A model generated the notes under the pieces. It saw nothing but the letters and a program-made list of their open reading frames with translations. It did no database searches and was not told the origin of the DNA. Both the position numbers and the translations under genes were made by a program. A DNA stretch of 64,000 bases. It comes from Rikenellaceae bacterium (lineage in GTDB: Bacteria > Bacteroidota > Bacteroidia > Bacteroidales > Rikenellaceae). Below are positions 18,165 to 26,923 of this stretch, in pieces (positions within the stretch are counted from its first letter, which is position 1; each line of letters begins with the position of its first letter). The DNA is taken from NCBI GenBank assembly GCA_017442365.1, contig JAFRZW010000005.1:50842-114841 (forward strand), given 5' to 3'.

Positions 18165-20198
18165 TTATTCGGTTGCAGCCACCTCAGCCACCTCGCTCTG
18201 CGGTTCGTCGGTTGCTACGGCTGCGGGCTCTGCGGGTGCGCCCTCGCTCGGCTCGGTTGTGTCGGTCTGCTCGGTTGCGGGAGTCTCGGCAGCCTTGCGC
18301 TCATCGTGTGCCGAGCGACCGAAGATCTTCTCGATATCCTCAGCGAAGACCGTTTCGCGCTCAACCAGCAGCTTAGCCAGCTGCTCAACCTTCTCGCGGT
18401 TTGTCTCGATCAGCGTGCGAGCCTCGTCCGTAGCCTCGTCGATCAGACGACGTACCTCCTCGTCGATCTCGCGTGCGGTCTGCTCGCTGAACGGCTTGGT
18501 GAAGGCGTCGCGCTGACCCGTCGAGTCGTAGTAGCTGACGTTGCCAATCTTCTCGCTCATACCGTAGTAGGCAACCATTGCGTATGCCATATTGCTCGTG
18601 CGCTCCAAGTCGTTCAGTGCGCCCGTGCCGATTGTGCCCAAGAAGGTCTGCTCTGCCACGCGACCTGCAACCATACCGCTCATACGCTGACGCAGGTTAC
18701 CACTTGTGATGTGGGTGCGCTCCTCGGGCAGATACCACGTCGCACCGAGGCTCTTACCGCGCGGAATGATCGTAACCTTCACCACGGGATCGCTTTCGGG
18801 CAGCAACCACATTACGGCTGCGTGTCCTGCCTCGTGAATGGCTGTTGCATAGCGCTCCTTGGCGGTCATCACGGTATTCTTCTTTTCGAGGCCACCCACG
18901 ATACGGTCGATAGCGGCCAGGAAATCCTCCTTAGTAATATGTTTCTTGTTGTGGCGGGCAGCGATCAGTGCCGCCTCATTGCAGACATTAGCGATGTCGG
19001 CACCCGAGAAACCTGCCGTCTGCTTAGCCAAAAACTCGTGGCTGATACCCTCGGCACAACGCAACTTGCGAGTATGAACACCGAAGATCGCCTCGCGCTC
19101 CTTCACATCGGGCAGACCCACGTCGATCTGACGGTCGAAACGACCTGCACGCATCAACGCCTTATCCAAAATATCGGCGCGGTTGGTCGCCGCCAATACA
19201 ATTACGCCCGAGTTGGTCGCAAAGCCGTCCATCTCGGTAAGCATCTGGTTCAGCGTATTTTCACGTTCGTCGTTGCCTGAGAAACCTGCATTCTTGCCAC
19301 GTGCGCGACCGATTGCGTCGATCTCGTCGATAAAGACAATGCACGGAGCCTTCTCCTTGGCCTGCTGGAACAGATCGCGCACACGCGACGCACCTACGCC
19401 CACGAACATCTCGACGAAATCCGAGCCGCTGATCGACAGAAACGGAACATTAGCCTCGCCCGCAACGGCCTTAGCCAACATCGTCTTACCCGTTCCCGGA
19501 GGGCCAACAAGCAGTGCTCCCTTCGGAATTTTGCCACCCAACTCGCGGTACTTCTGAGGGTTACGCAGGAAATCGACGATCTCCATAATCTCCTGCTTCG
19601 CCTCCTCCATACCCGCAACGTCTTTGAACGTTACGCGATTCTCGTGGTTCTCCTTGTCATAGACCTGAGCGCGAGCCTTGCCTACGTTCATCACATTGCC
19701 GCCACCGCCGCCACGTGCCGAACGCATCATAAAGACCCAAAAACCGATGATCAGAATCCACGGCAGCAGACCGCCAATGATATTCAACCAGCGATCCTCG
19801 CGTTTCTCATATTTGACTACCACGCGCTGCTCTGCCTCCCCTTCGGCTGTCGCCAGATCCTCGCGGAAGGCATCGACCGAACCGATGGTGAAGTAGAGTT
19901 GTATCGGGCCACTTTCGGGGATATTCTTATATTCGGGCTGCTGGCGATACTTTTCGATGGCCTCTTCGGTCAGTTCGACCTCGGCCTTCTCCTTATTCAC
20001 GATGTTGATCTGCTCGATCTCGCCATTAGCCACCATCTGCTCGATAACGCTCCAATCGGTCTCGACCGGCTCGCCCTTATTGTCGGAGAGCATACCCCAA
20101 CCGATGATGAAAATCAGCAATCCGCCCCAAAACATTCCCATCAACGATGCGGAACGTTGCATCATCTGGCGGTTATTCTTTCTATTCTGTTTTGCCAT
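18165..20198 (-). CDS. ftsH: ATP-dependent zinc metalloprotease FtsH
   Basis: Membrane-anchored AAA+ protease (677 aa) that extracts and degrades membrane and short-lived cytosolic proteins. N-terminal TM (about 20-38), periplasmic domain, and second TM (about 140-160) are followed by a Gly-rich linker. The AAA module shows Walker [10 protein letters not shown] (about 231), Walker [16 protein letters not shown], and the second region of homology [15 protein letters not shown]. The M41 protease site is HEAGHAAVM (about 454). The last 50 residues are acidic Ala/Glu/Thr-rich and low in complexity. It sits 20 nt downstream of rsfS. Confidence 0.97.
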   Translation of the reverse strand: MAKQNRKNNRQMMQRSASLMGMFWGGLLIFIIGWGMLSDNKGEPVETDWSVIEQMVANGEIEQINIVNKEKAEVELTEEAIEKYRQQPEYKNIPESGPIQLYFTIGSVDAFREDLATAEGEAEQRVVVKYEKREDRWLNIIGGLLPWILIIGFWVFMMRSARGGGGGNVMNVGKARAQVYDKENHENRVTFKDVAGMEEAKQEIMEIVDFLRNPQKYRELGGKIPKGALLVGPPGTGKTMLAKAVAGEANVPFLSISGSDFVEMFVGVGASRVRDLFQQAKEKAPCIVFIDEIDAIGRARGKNAGFSGNDERENTLNQMLTEMDGFATNSGVIVLAATNRADILDKALMRAGRFDRQIDVGLPDVKEREAIFGVHTRKLRCAEGISHEFLAKQTAGFSGADIANVCNEAALIAARHNKKHITKEDFLAAIDRIVGGLEKKNTVMTAKERYATAIHEAGHAAVMWLLPESDPVVKVTIIPRGKSLGATWYLPEERTHITSGNLRQRMSGMVAGRVAEQTFLGTIGTGALNDLERTSNMAYAMVAYYGMSEKIGNVSYYDSTGQRDAFTKPFSEQTAREIDEEVRRLIDEATDEARTLIETNREKVEQLAKLLVERETVFAEDIEKIFGRSAHDERKAAETPATEQTDTTEPSEGAPAEPAAVATDEPQSEVAEVAATE

Positions 20199-20218
20199 AA
20201 TTGTTGTTCAACTTCTGA

Positions 20219-20569
20219 TTACTCCTCGTAGGGATACTCGGTGCGGGGAGCGTCGGCCCACAGCTGCTCCAAGCGGTAGAAATCGCGCAGTTCCGACTGG
20301 AAGATATGCACCACAACGTCGATGTAATCGACTGCCACCCAAACGGCATTGTTCATACCCTCGATACGGTGCACCTTCTCGTGCAACTGCTCGAAGACCT
20401 TCTCCTCGATACCGTCGGCGATAGCCGCAACCTGCGTTGTCGAGTCGGCGTTGCAGATCACAAAGTGCGAGCAGATGGCGCCATCGAAGCCCGTCAGATC
20501 GAGCGATACGATGTTCTTACCCTTCTTGTCCTGAATAGCTCCTACGATAGTGTTTATCAGTTTTTCCAT
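20219..20569 (-). CDS. rsfS: ribosomal silencing factor RsfS
   Basis: A 116-aa protein of the RsfS/YbeB/Iojap family, which binds L14 on the large subunit and blocks subunit joining in stationary phase or starvation. The family core is visible: ALQDKKGKNI-like AIQDKKGKNIVSLDL, SHFVICNADSTTQVAAIAD, HRIEGMNNAVWVAVDYIDVV and VHIFQSELRDFYRLEQLWADA. Length is normal. It is the first gene of the ftsH-cdsA-psd run, with a candidate promoter about 105 nt upstream. Confidence 0.95.
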   Translation of the reverse strand: MEKLINTIVGAIQDKKGKNIVSLDLTGFDGAICSHFVICNADSTTQVAAIADGIEEKVFEQLHEKVHRIEGMNNAVWVAVDYIDVVVHIFQSELRDFYRLEQLWADAPRTEYPYEE

Positions 20570-20674
20570 AAATTTCGTTTGTTACAATATTTGTTCTTGT
20601 TTCTGTGTTACTGTTTTGGTGTCCGAGCCCGTCTTAACGCGCGCGAGCGCGAATACCAATATTATATCAAACTG

Positions 20675-20708
20675 CAAAGATACGTATTTCTATCAAATAT
20701 TTTGCAAA
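20675..20708 (-). promoter_or_regulatory. candidate promoter of the rsfS-ftsH operon
   Basis: TATCTTTG on the minus strand (20675-20682), with TTTG (20705-20708) at a 22-nt spacer, one longer than usual. A leader of about 100 nt would result. Confidence 0.5.
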
Positions 20709-20794
20709 CCGTGCGCGACATTCTTCCGTTTTTGCAGTTTTTCCCACTTTTCGAGCAGCGAAAAGGCAAAAAGAGTCAGGGCACGCACTCAAAC

Positions 20795-20828
20795 AAAAAA
20801 CCGCGCTCTTTACGGGCGCGGCTTTTGT
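20795..20828 (-). terminator. terminator after the MORN gene
   Basis: A GC-rich stem (CCGCGC with GCGCGG, extended by A-T pairs) with a T6 run on the minus strand, about 50 nt past the stop. The stem sequence resembles those at 13284 and 27745. Confidence 0.65.
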
Positions 20829-20864
20829 TTAATTCAAAATTCAAGATTCAAAATTCAAGATTAA
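20829..20864. repeat. (ATTCAAR)n heptameric repeat
   Basis: About four clean 7-bp units alternating ATTCAAA and ATTCAAG, between the terminator and the stop codon of the MORN gene. Confidence 0.75.
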
Positions 20865-20875
20865 TCCTGCTACGT

Positions 20876-21460
20876 TTATTTCTTCTCTTTGTAGGGTTTG
20901 ATCGATTTCTCTTTGAGAACTCCGCGCACCCAACGGGCAGAGTACATACGTCCGTCGAGGTCTTGAATTACACCTTTGCCGTGGGGTAAGCCACTCTCAA
21001 AATTCACGGTGAACATAATGCCCTCAGGAGTTTGAAAAGTGCCGTTGCCATTGGGGAGGTCGCGCTCCCATTGACCGCAATACTTGCTACCGTCAGGATA
21101 GACCATCGTACCCACACCTTTAATCTCGCCATAATAGGTCTGACCTTGATATGCAGCACCGTCATTCCACTTTATCGTGGTAGTGCCCGTAGCCTTATCA
21201 ACGGTAATTTCGGCAGAGGTCTTTGCGTTGAGATATGCTTGGTTCTCTTGCTGAATTCTATTTACGTAACTTGCGTAGCCTTTATTAGTCTTGTTTTGAA
21301 ACTTCGTTAATTTCGCTTTTCTTCGATTTGTCAGAAACTCCTCGTGAGCAACGTTTGTTCCTTCTGCTCCCGTAGGTTGTAGATAATGATTAAAAGGCGG
21401 GTTAGCGACTGCCGAGTTGCAGAAAAATGCTACTGCCAATACTAATAAAAATCGTTTCAT
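20876..21460 (-). CDS. secreted MORN-repeat protein
   Basis: A 194-aa protein with a signal peptide (MKRFLLVLAVAFFCNSAVA) from ATG 21460. The frame extends 12 codons upstream through the promoter, so that part is excluded. Residues about 40-90 are Lys/Gln/Asn-rich and probably helical. From about residue 110 there are three or four MORN-like units: YYGEIKGVGTMVYPDGSKY, YCGQWERDLPNGNGTFQTP, NFESGLPHGKGVIQDLDGR, YSARWVRGVLK. MORN repeats often form membrane- or protein-binding hairpins. The cellular role is unknown. Confidence 0.75.
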   Translation of the reverse strand: MKRFLLVLAVAFFCNSAVANPPFNHYLQPTGAEGTNVAHEEFLTNRRKAKLTKFQNKTNKGYASYVNRIQQENQAYLNAKTSAEITVDKATGTTTIKWNDGAAYQGQTYYGEIKGVGTMVYPDGSKYCGQWERDLPNGNGTFQTPEGIMFTVNFESGLPHGKGVIQDLDGRMYSARWVRGVLKEKSIKPYKEKK

Positions 21461-21484
21461 AATTGTGTGATTTTCGGATTTTTG

Positions 21485-21515
21485 CAAATATAACAAATTA
21501 AATCTACAAATCCAA
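21485..21515 (-). promoter_or_regulatory. promoter of the MORN gene
   Basis: TATATTTG on the minus strand (21485-21492) and TTG (21513-21515) with a 20-nt spacer. Confidence 0.6.
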
Positions 21516-21554
21516 TTATCTCCTTGCTGAAAATCTACTTTTTATGCAAATAAT

Positions 21555-21736
21555 GGCAAAATCTGCGATTTTGACACACCTTCGCGGGCTCGCCCGCCAT
21601 ATGGGCGGGTTTTGCTATTTTGGTTTTGCATAACTTAATGCTTAGCAAAAACCTTAAACAAGTTTGCTAACATCTATGCTTTTGTTGGCGACCGCCCCAG
21701 CCCGCGAAGGTGCGCATTTATTGAAAGCAAAGTAAA
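21555..21736 (+). repeat. two-hairpin covarying element, copy 3 (expanded)
   Basis: Hairpin 1 AAAATC/GATTTT (21558-21563 with 21567-21572) and the GACACA linker match copy 1. The outer stem of hairpin 2 is 14 bp and different in sequence (21577-21590 with 21699-21712). The inner stem CCCGCC/GGCGGG (21593-21598 with 21604-21609) is followed by about 80 nt of A/T-rich extra sequence inside the loop. The conserved tail TGCGCATTTATTGAAAGC and AAAGTAAA end the unit. Most of the 337-nt gap between the MORN gene and oxyR is this element. Confidence 0.85.
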
Positions 21737-21741
21737 AAAGT

Positions 21742-21762
21742 AAAACCCGCCCATATGGTGGG
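21742..21762 (-). repeat. inverted partial copy of the copy-3 inner hairpin
   Basis: 21 nt that, reverse-complemented, match 21593-21613 at 20 of 21 positions (CCCRCCATATGGGCGGGTTTT). It lies just outside the 3' tail of copy 3. Confidence 0.7.
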
Positions 21763-21763
21763 T

Positions 21764-21790
21764 GAATTTTGAATCTTGAATCTTGAATTG
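21764..21790. repeat. heptameric repeat beside the oxyR stop
   Basis: GAATTTT, GAATCTT, GAATCTT, GAATTG units on the plus strand, i.e. the (ATTCAAR)n family read on the other strand. Confidence 0.65.
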
Positions 21791-21797
21791 AAAAAAA

Positions 21798-22688
21798 CTA
21801 CCTCTTCACGCGATCGAGAATAACCTCCTTCAAAGCGTTGATAATCGAATTTTTGACGTATGTTCGGCGGACAGCAATCGCAATCTTGCGCGAGGTCGCA
21901 CCCTTAGCCAACGGCTTGACCTGCGAGCGGTGGTGTGCGGGCACAAACTCGACTGCCATCTCGGGAATGATGGTCATCAGCGAGGTCGAATCGACGATGC
22001 GGATCAGTGTGTCGATCGAGCCACTCTCGAAATAGTAGTGCGACGGCATATGGTGGCGCGCCTGACACAACTCGATGATCTGGTCGCGCATACAGTGTCC
22101 GTCGCTAAGCAGAAGCAGCTGTTTGAGGTCGATGTCCTCGATGCGGATATTGCTGCGCTCATAGAGCGGATTCGAAGTCGAAACATAGGCATAGAAACGA
22201 TCGTCGAACAGATCCTGCTCGTTGATGCCGTCGCCGCAAGTGCCGCTTGCAACCAGCGCAGCGTCGATGGCGTCGCGTTTCAGCGCGTCGATAATATCGC
22301 GCGTAACCATCTCCTTGATCTCCAATTCGACACGCGGGTAGCGTTGTGCAAATTCGGGGATAAATTTGTGCAGCAGATAGGGCGCAATGGTGGGAATAAC
22401 GCCCAGACGGAGCTTACCTGCGGTCTCACCTTTCAACTCGCTAACTGCCTCACGGATATAGTTATATGCCGCCAAGGTTCGTCGCGCCTGCTCCAAAACG
22501 ACCTCGCCTGCCTCGGTCGGGATAACGGGCTTTTTCGAGCGGTCGAGCAGCACCACGCCGAGCTCCTCTTCGAGCGCCTTGATCTGCATACTGAGCGAGG
22601 GCTGGGTTACGAAACAGTGCTCCGATGCGAGCGAAAAACTGCCGCAGTTGGCTACGGCAAGCAGGTATTCGAGTTGAATGATTGTCAT
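21798..22688 (-). CDS. oxyR: OxyR-type LysR regulator, peroxide sensor
   Basis: A 296-aa LysR-type regulator. The N-terminal HTH (QLEYLLAVANCGSFSLASE, TQPSLSMQIKALEEELG) is followed by the substrate-domain architecture. The segment SDGHCMRDQIIELC places cysteines at residues 199 and 208, the same numbers and spacing as the redox-active Cys199/Cys208 of E. coli OxyR (GHCLRDQAMGFC). H2O2 sensing through a disulfide is therefore well supported. No catalase or ahpCF gene is adjacent. Upstream lies the divergent phosphodiester glycosidase gene. Confidence 0.93.
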   Translation of the reverse strand: MTIIQLEYLLAVANCGSFSLASEHCFVTQPSLSMQIKALEEELGVVLLDRSKKPVIPTEAGEVVLEQARRTLAAYNYIREAVSELKGETAGKLRLGVIPTIAPYLLHKFIPEFAQRYPRVELEIKEMVTRDIIDALKRDAIDAALVASGTCGDGINEQDLFDDRFYAYVSTSNPLYERSNIRIEDIDLKQLLLLSDGHCMRDQIIELCQARHHMPSHYYFESGSIDTLIRIVDSTSLMTIIPEMAVEFVPAHHRSQVKPLAKGATSRKIAIAVRRTYVKNSIINALKEVILDRVKR

Positions 22689-22814
22689 AGTTTGAAAGTT
22701 GGGTTTAGCTTATTTTCGCAGACAAAGTTATAATTTTTATTTATGTCTGCAAATTTTTTGCGCCTATTTAGTTAATTTTAGATCGATTTTTCGAACAAAA
22801 ACTATTTATGACCT

Positions 22815-23780
22815 ATGAAACGACTGCTTACGACTGCGATTCTCGTGTTGATGTTACTGCCCGTTGCGGCACGAGCTCCACGAGGTGTGAAATTCATCGA
22901 ACGACGCGCCAACCACGCCGACGGGAAACCCTACGTTTGGTTTGCGTTTGTGATCGATCAAGATGCTAACAAACGTCTGAAATTTAATGCCGTAGAGGTT
23001 GAGGGCGGTACCACTCCGTCGAAACTCTATGCCGCGTGGTCGGAGTATGGCGAGGGGCGCCCCGTGGTGGTTGCCAATGCCGGATTCTTCAATATGCGAA
23101 CCCTCGAATCGGTTAGTCTGTTGATGGACGAGGGTAGGGTCGAGGCGGCAGATGTGCGTTCGGTATCGCGTACCAATGCCAATGGTCAAAAGGTCGATGT
23201 GTTCCCGATTCACGCCGCTTTCGGACAGATGCCCGATGGCTCGTACGAGGCGCAGTGGATCTTCTGTCAGCCCGAAAAGGACTATCACCCGTACGTCTAT
23301 CCCTTTGCAGTTGGTAACGACGACTCGTTGCGTTTGTATTCGCCCGCGCCTCCCGCAGTGGGGCAGCTCGGATCCTATCCGTGGCAGGTGGTTGATGCCG
23401 TAGCAGCGGGCCCGATGTTGGTTAAAAATGGCCGCGATGTGTCGCTCGAAAGCTCACTTGGCGAGTCCTATTATCGAACTATCGGCGGCAAGGCGCGACA
23501 CAACCGTACCGCTATCGGTTTGACCGATGATGGCAAGCTGGTGATTATGGTTGTCGATGGTCGCGGTATGAACGGTAGCGTGGGCTGTACGCTGTCGGAG
23601 CTGGCCGAGTTCTTGATGGAACTTGGTGTGGTTGAGGGCGTTAATCTCGATGGAGGCGGCTCGTCGGCAATCGTTAATTGGGACGGTGAGCTGGTCAATC
23701 ACCCCAGCGATGGCGGAAAGCGTCCCGAACGTATCGAGCGCGTTGTGCCTACGTTCGTTGTGATCTCGGAGGAGAAATAG
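22815..23780 (+). CDS. secreted phosphodiester glycosidase family protein (NAGPA/DUF2233)
   Basis: A 321-aa exported protein with signal peptide MKRLLTTAILVLMLLPVAARA. The C-terminal half is a NAGPA domain, related to the enzyme that uncovers mannose-6-phosphate. Motifs: VANAGFFNMR, DAVAAGPMLVKNGR, RTAIGLTDDGKLVIMVVDGR, and the strongly conserved LDGGGSSAIV near the end. The bacterial substrates of this family are mostly unknown; cell-wall or polysaccharide phosphodiesters are plausible. It is a single-gene unit, divergent from oxyR, with an intrinsic terminator. Confidence 0.85.
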   Translation: MKRLLTTAILVLMLLPVAARAPRGVKFIERRANHADGKPYVWFAFVIDQDANKRLKFNAVEVEGGTTPSKLYAAWSEYGEGRPVVVANAGFFNMRTLESVSLLMDEGRVEAADVRSVSRTNANGQKVDVFPIHAAFGQMPDGSYEAQWIFCQPEKDYHPYVYPFAVGNDDSLRLYSPAPPAVGQLGSYPWQVVDAVAAGPMLVKNGRDVSLESSLGESYYRTIGGKARHNRTAIGLTDDGKLVIMVVDGRGMNGSVGCTLSELAEFLMELGVVEGVNLDGGGSSAIVNWDGELVNHPSDGGKRPERIERVVPTFVVISEEK

Positions 23781-23800
23781 TAATTCGATATTCACAATTA

Positions 23801-23830
23801 AGCCACGCTTTTCGGAGCGTGGCTTTTTTA
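23801..23830 (+). terminator. intrinsic terminator
   Basis: A 9-bp perfect stem (23801-23809 with 23816-23824) followed by T6, 20 nt after the phosphodiester glycosidase stop. Confidence 0.8.
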
Positions 23831-23892
23831 TTGAGAGAAGGACATTTGTCGTTGAAAATACAGCGTACCCCCCCCTCCTATTTGTCGGGCGT

Positions 23893-25257
23893 TTAGAACA
23901 GCGGGCTGACCAATCGCGCCAAGGCCTCGATGAATCGCTGTCCCTGCGGGCGCGAGTACCACTCGTCGGGCATCACGCGACGCGAGTGGGCGATGTAATC
24001 TTCGAGCGTGGTGGTCAGTTCGGCCACCGTTTCGCGGTCGTAGATGAAGGTCGAAACTTCCGAATTATCTTCGAGCGAACGAATATCCATATTGGCTGTT
24101 CCGACCGACGCCATACGCCCATCGACAGCGATCAATTTCGAGTGCAGGAAGCCTGCGGTGTAGAGATAGACCTTCACGCCCGCACTGAGCAGCCCATCGA
24201 CAAACGAGCAGGTCGCCCAATGCACCAGTCGGCTGTCCGAGCGTGCGGGAATCACGATTCGCACATCGACGCCCTTCAATGCTGCCACCTTCAACGCTTC
24301 GAGCAACGAGGTCGAGGGAATGAAGTAAGGCGTTGAGATTGTGATCGTTCGTGCGGCACCCGTAATGGCGGCAAAGAATGCTTGCGAAATTGCCGACCAG
24401 CGCGAACTGACACTCGATCCCACCACCTGCATCGGGGCCTGACGAGTTATCTCCGAGGGCGGGAAATAGCGTGGATCGTTGAGCGTTTGCCCACTCACGA
24501 GCGTCCAATCGGCGAGGAATAGTCGTTGGAAGTCGGCTACGGCATCGCCCTCGATACGCAGATGGACGTCGTACCAGAGTCCCATCGTGTCGCCTTTGAG
24601 ATAGCGTTCTGCAATGTTGATACCACCCGTAAATGCCACGCGACCGTCCACAACGACAATCTTGCGGTGGTTGCGATAGTTCAGATAGTGAGTGAAATAG
24701 GGGAACGTGATGGGCGAGAAACGACCCACCTCGACTCCGCTTGCACGCAGACGCGAGATAAACTCTTTGCTCAGCTTCCAGCTACCCACCGCGTCGAAAA
24801 TCAGTCGCACCTCGACACCCTCGCGGGCTTTGCGTTCGAGCTGCTCGGCGATGTAGTTGCCCACCTCGTCCTCGCAGAAGATGTAGTACTCGATGTGGAT
24901 CGACTCGCGTGCCGATTCCAATGCCTGAGCGATCGAGGCGAAGGTCTGGTCGCCATTGTGCAGCACGTCGAGATTGTTGTGCAGGGCGAGCTTTGCGTCG
25001 GAGTTATTTTCGAGCAGCGTGATGAACGGAATACGTTCGCTACGTTCGATACGTGGTGGTGCGACAAGGCGTTTTCGTGCGGGTCGGTAGCCGAACAAAA
25101 TGAAGAGAATCAGACCAGCTACGGGGATAAAAATCACAGTCATAGCCCACGCGAAACTCCATACGGGTTCGCGTTGCTGCTCGATCACCAGAACGATGAC
25201 CGCTACGATGACGATCGTATAGATGATCGAGAATATAACACTCAATATACTTGCCAT
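23893..25257 (-). CDS. cls: cardiolipin synthase (phospholipase D family)
   Basis: Joins two phosphatidylglycerols (or PG with another phospholipid) into cardiolipin. The 454-aa protein has two N-terminal TM helices (about 5-27 and 35-55), then two HKD motifs: HRKIVVVDGRVAFTGGIN (about 205) and HSKLIAVDGRMASVGTANMD (about 380). Conserved IEYYIF and SLEDNSEVS segments are also present. Length is typical. It is divergent from greA. With cdsA, psd and the lipid kinase it makes phospholipid synthesis a recurring theme of the window. Confidence 0.93.
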   Translation of the reverse strand: MASILSVIFSIIYTIVIVAVIVLVIEQQREPVWSFAWAMTVIFIPVAGLILFILFGYRPARKRLVAPPRIERSERIPFITLLENNSDAKLALHNNLDVLHNGDQTFASIAQALESARESIHIEYYIFCEDEVGNYIAEQLERKAREGVEVRLIFDAVGSWKLSKEFISRLRASGVEVGRFSPITFPYFTHYLNYRNHRKIVVVDGRVAFTGGINIAERYLKGDTMGLWYDVHLRIEGDAVADFQRLFLADWTLVSGQTLNDPRYFPPSEITRQAPMQVVGSSVSSRWSAISQAFFAAITGAARTITISTPYFIPSTSLLEALKVAALKGVDVRIVIPARSDSRLVHWATCSFVDGLLSAGVKVYLYTAGFLHSKLIAVDGRMASVGTANMDIRSLEDNSEVSTFIYDRETVAELTTTLEDYIAHSRRVMPDEWYSRPQGQRFIEALARLVSPLF

Positions 25258-25347
25258 TTACCTCTCCGTTTTGACTGTTCCGAACTCGGCTGTGGCACAC
25301 ATTTCGTGCCTTGGTCGAGGTATCGACAAAACAAAGGTACAAAAAAA

Positions 25348-25379
25348 TTTGGAAAGTCGAAACAGAATCCCTACCTTTG
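25348..25379 (+). promoter_or_regulatory. promoter of greA
   Basis: TTTG (25348-25351), a 20-nt spacer and TACCTTTG (25372-25379), an exact fit. A divergent TACCTTTG box on the minus strand (25332-25339) could serve cls, but lacks a clear -33. Confidence 0.7.
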
Positions 25380-25462
25380 CACTATCAAAAAATTTAGTGT
25401 TGGGTTCCGGCCGCAAGGTCGGGATTCATTATTTTTTTATGTTTTTCAAAAAACCTAATTAA

Positions 25463-25939
25463 ATGGCAAACGAGATTATTTACCTGACCGAAGAGGGCTA
25501 CAAGAAACTCAAAGACGAGCTGGATCATATGCGCTCGGTTGAGCGTCCTGCCATCTCGGCTGCAATCGCCGAGGCGCGCGACAAGGGCGACCTGTCGGAG
25601 AATGCCGAGTATGATGCTGCACGTGAGGCACAGGGTATGTTGGAGATGCGAATCGCCAAGCTCGAAGCTACGCTGAACAACTCGCGCGTGATCGACGAAT
25701 CGAAGATCGACAAGAGCAAGGTCCAGATCCTCAGCAAGGTAACCCTGATGAACCACAACAATGGCAAGCAGGTAACCTACACCATCGTCTCGGAGAACGA
25801 GGCAAACTTGCGCGAAGGCAAGCTGGCTATCGGTACCCCGATTGCGAAGGCTCTGCTGGGTAAGAAGAAGGGCGAGCACGTCGATGTAACCGTCCCCGCC
25901 GGCACGCTCCACTTCGAGATCCTCGATATCTCGATCTAA
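25463..25939 (+). CDS. greA: transcription elongation factor GreA
   Basis: Rescues backtracked RNA polymerase by stimulating transcript cleavage. The 158-aa chain has the N-terminal coiled coil carrying the acidic tip: YLTEEGYKKLKDELDHM, RPAISAAIAEARDKGDLSENAEYDAARE, with the catalytic Asp/Glu in DLSENAEYD. It ends with the FKBP-like C-terminal domain (IAKALLGKKKGEHVDVTVPAG). The leader is about 80 nt long. A strong terminator follows. Confidence 0.97.
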   Translation: MANEIIYLTEEGYKKLKDELDHMRSVERPAISAAIAEARDKGDLSENAEYDAAREAQGMLEMRIAKLEATLNNSRVIDESKIDKSKVQILSKVTLMNHNNGKQVTYTIVSENEANLREGKLAIGTPIAKALLGKKKGEHVDVTVPAGTLHFEILDISI

Positions 25940-25975
25940 CCTTCCGTGTCAGGATTTTCGACTCCTCGGTGAGCG

Positions 25976-26020
25976 AAAAAATAGTCCGCACTCCCATTGT
26001 CGGGGTGCGGACTATTTTTT
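25976..26020 (+). terminator. intrinsic terminator of greA
   Basis: A long stem (ATAGTCCGCAC with GTGCGGACTAT, flanked by A and T runs) ending in T6, 40 nt after the stop. Confidence 0.85.
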
Positions 26021-26099
26021 AATTCAATATTCAAGATTCAATATTCAAAAATCAAGATTTGCAATTCGCAATTTACAACACACAATTCACGATTTGCAG
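26021..26099. repeat. degenerate heptameric repeat tract
   Basis: Starts with ATTCAATATTCAAGATTCA-type units and decays into CAATTCGCAATTTAC-type units over about 80 nt. The rest of the 300-nt gap up to 26239 is A/T-rich, with a short CATAC/GTATG inverted repeat (26142-26146 with 26155-26159) and no gene. Confidence 0.65.
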
Positions 26100-26239
26100 A
26101 TGGTTGATTTATAGGCGAATAGTGTGTGGGGCGAAATTTTTCATACATTTTTTCGTATGTCAGTGCAACGAAATGGGCAGTTTCTGCGTCTATATTATAA
26201 AACGCAAACAAAAAAACTAACACAAACACTTTGCAACCA

Positions 26240-26902
26240 ATGAAACGATCAATTCTGATTGCGATCGCACTTTTGCTCGGCGTGAGCGTTTCGGCTCAGT
26301 CGAATGACGACAGCCCGTCGTTTGATTTCAGTCGCAGAAGCGGCATTAGCGACAAGCACGAATTTCGCCTAACGGTGGGCGTTACACCTCTGTTCGAGGA
26401 CGACTTTTACGTTTACGATTACGAGCCGTCCGTCACCCAACGTTACCCCAATGTGATCTACCCCAGCGACCTGACCTATCGCGGTGCATTGAAGACCTCG
26501 GGTGGCTACGCTCTGTCGTATATGTACTCGCCCGTGAAGTGGTTTGCGGTGGGTCTTTATGCGGGTTACGTAAGCGAGTGGCAGACCACACATCTGCGTA
26601 CAACACAAGCAGTTATATCGAAAACCTCGGAGCGACATCTGATGTTGGTGCCGACGGTGCGATTCACCTACCTCAACCGCCCGATTGTGCGCCTCTACTC
26701 GTCGATCGGCGTGGGCGTGGGCTTCTGCCGCGAGCGCACCCGAAACGTTGAGGGGTACATCGAGCACGATTACCACGAGCGATTCTGCCCTGCCGAGGTT
26801 ACGCTCTTGGGCGTGAGCGTCGGACGCCGTCTGTTCGGTTTTGCCGAGCTGAGCATCGGCTCGATGGGTGTCTGCGCAGCAGGTATTGGTTACAGATTCT
26901 AA
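26240..26902 (+). CDS. outer-membrane beta-barrel-like protein, function unknown
   Basis: A 220-aa exported protein with signal peptide MKRSILIAIALLLGVSVSAQ. The mature part alternates hydrophobic and polar residues in strand-length blocks with aromatic ends (GGYALSYMYSPVKWFAVGLYAG, broken by turns). It terminates in GIGYRF, a C-terminal aromatic residue typical of outer-membrane barrels. No specific family is recognised. ATG 26240 follows a TTG that opens the longer frame. A probable partner is the lipoprotein gene 21 nt downstream. Confidence 0.65.
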   Translation: MKRSILIAIALLLGVSVSAQSNDDSPSFDFSRRSGISDKHEFRLTVGVTPLFEDDFYVYDYEPSVTQRYPNVIYPSDLTYRGALKTSGGYALSYMYSPVKWFAVGLYAGYVSEWQTTHLRTTQAVISKTSERHLMLVPTVRFTYLNRPIVRLYSSIGVGVGFCRERTRNVEGYIEHDYHERFCPAEVTLLGVSVGRRLFGFAELSIGSMGVCAAGIGYRF

Positions 26903-26923
26903 ACGATTAATAATTAAGCAACT

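Noticed and set aside
26038..26229. 63-codon minus-strand frame upstream of the barrel gene
   Set aside because: It largely translates the heptameric repeat and A/T-rich DNA, with no supporting motif.
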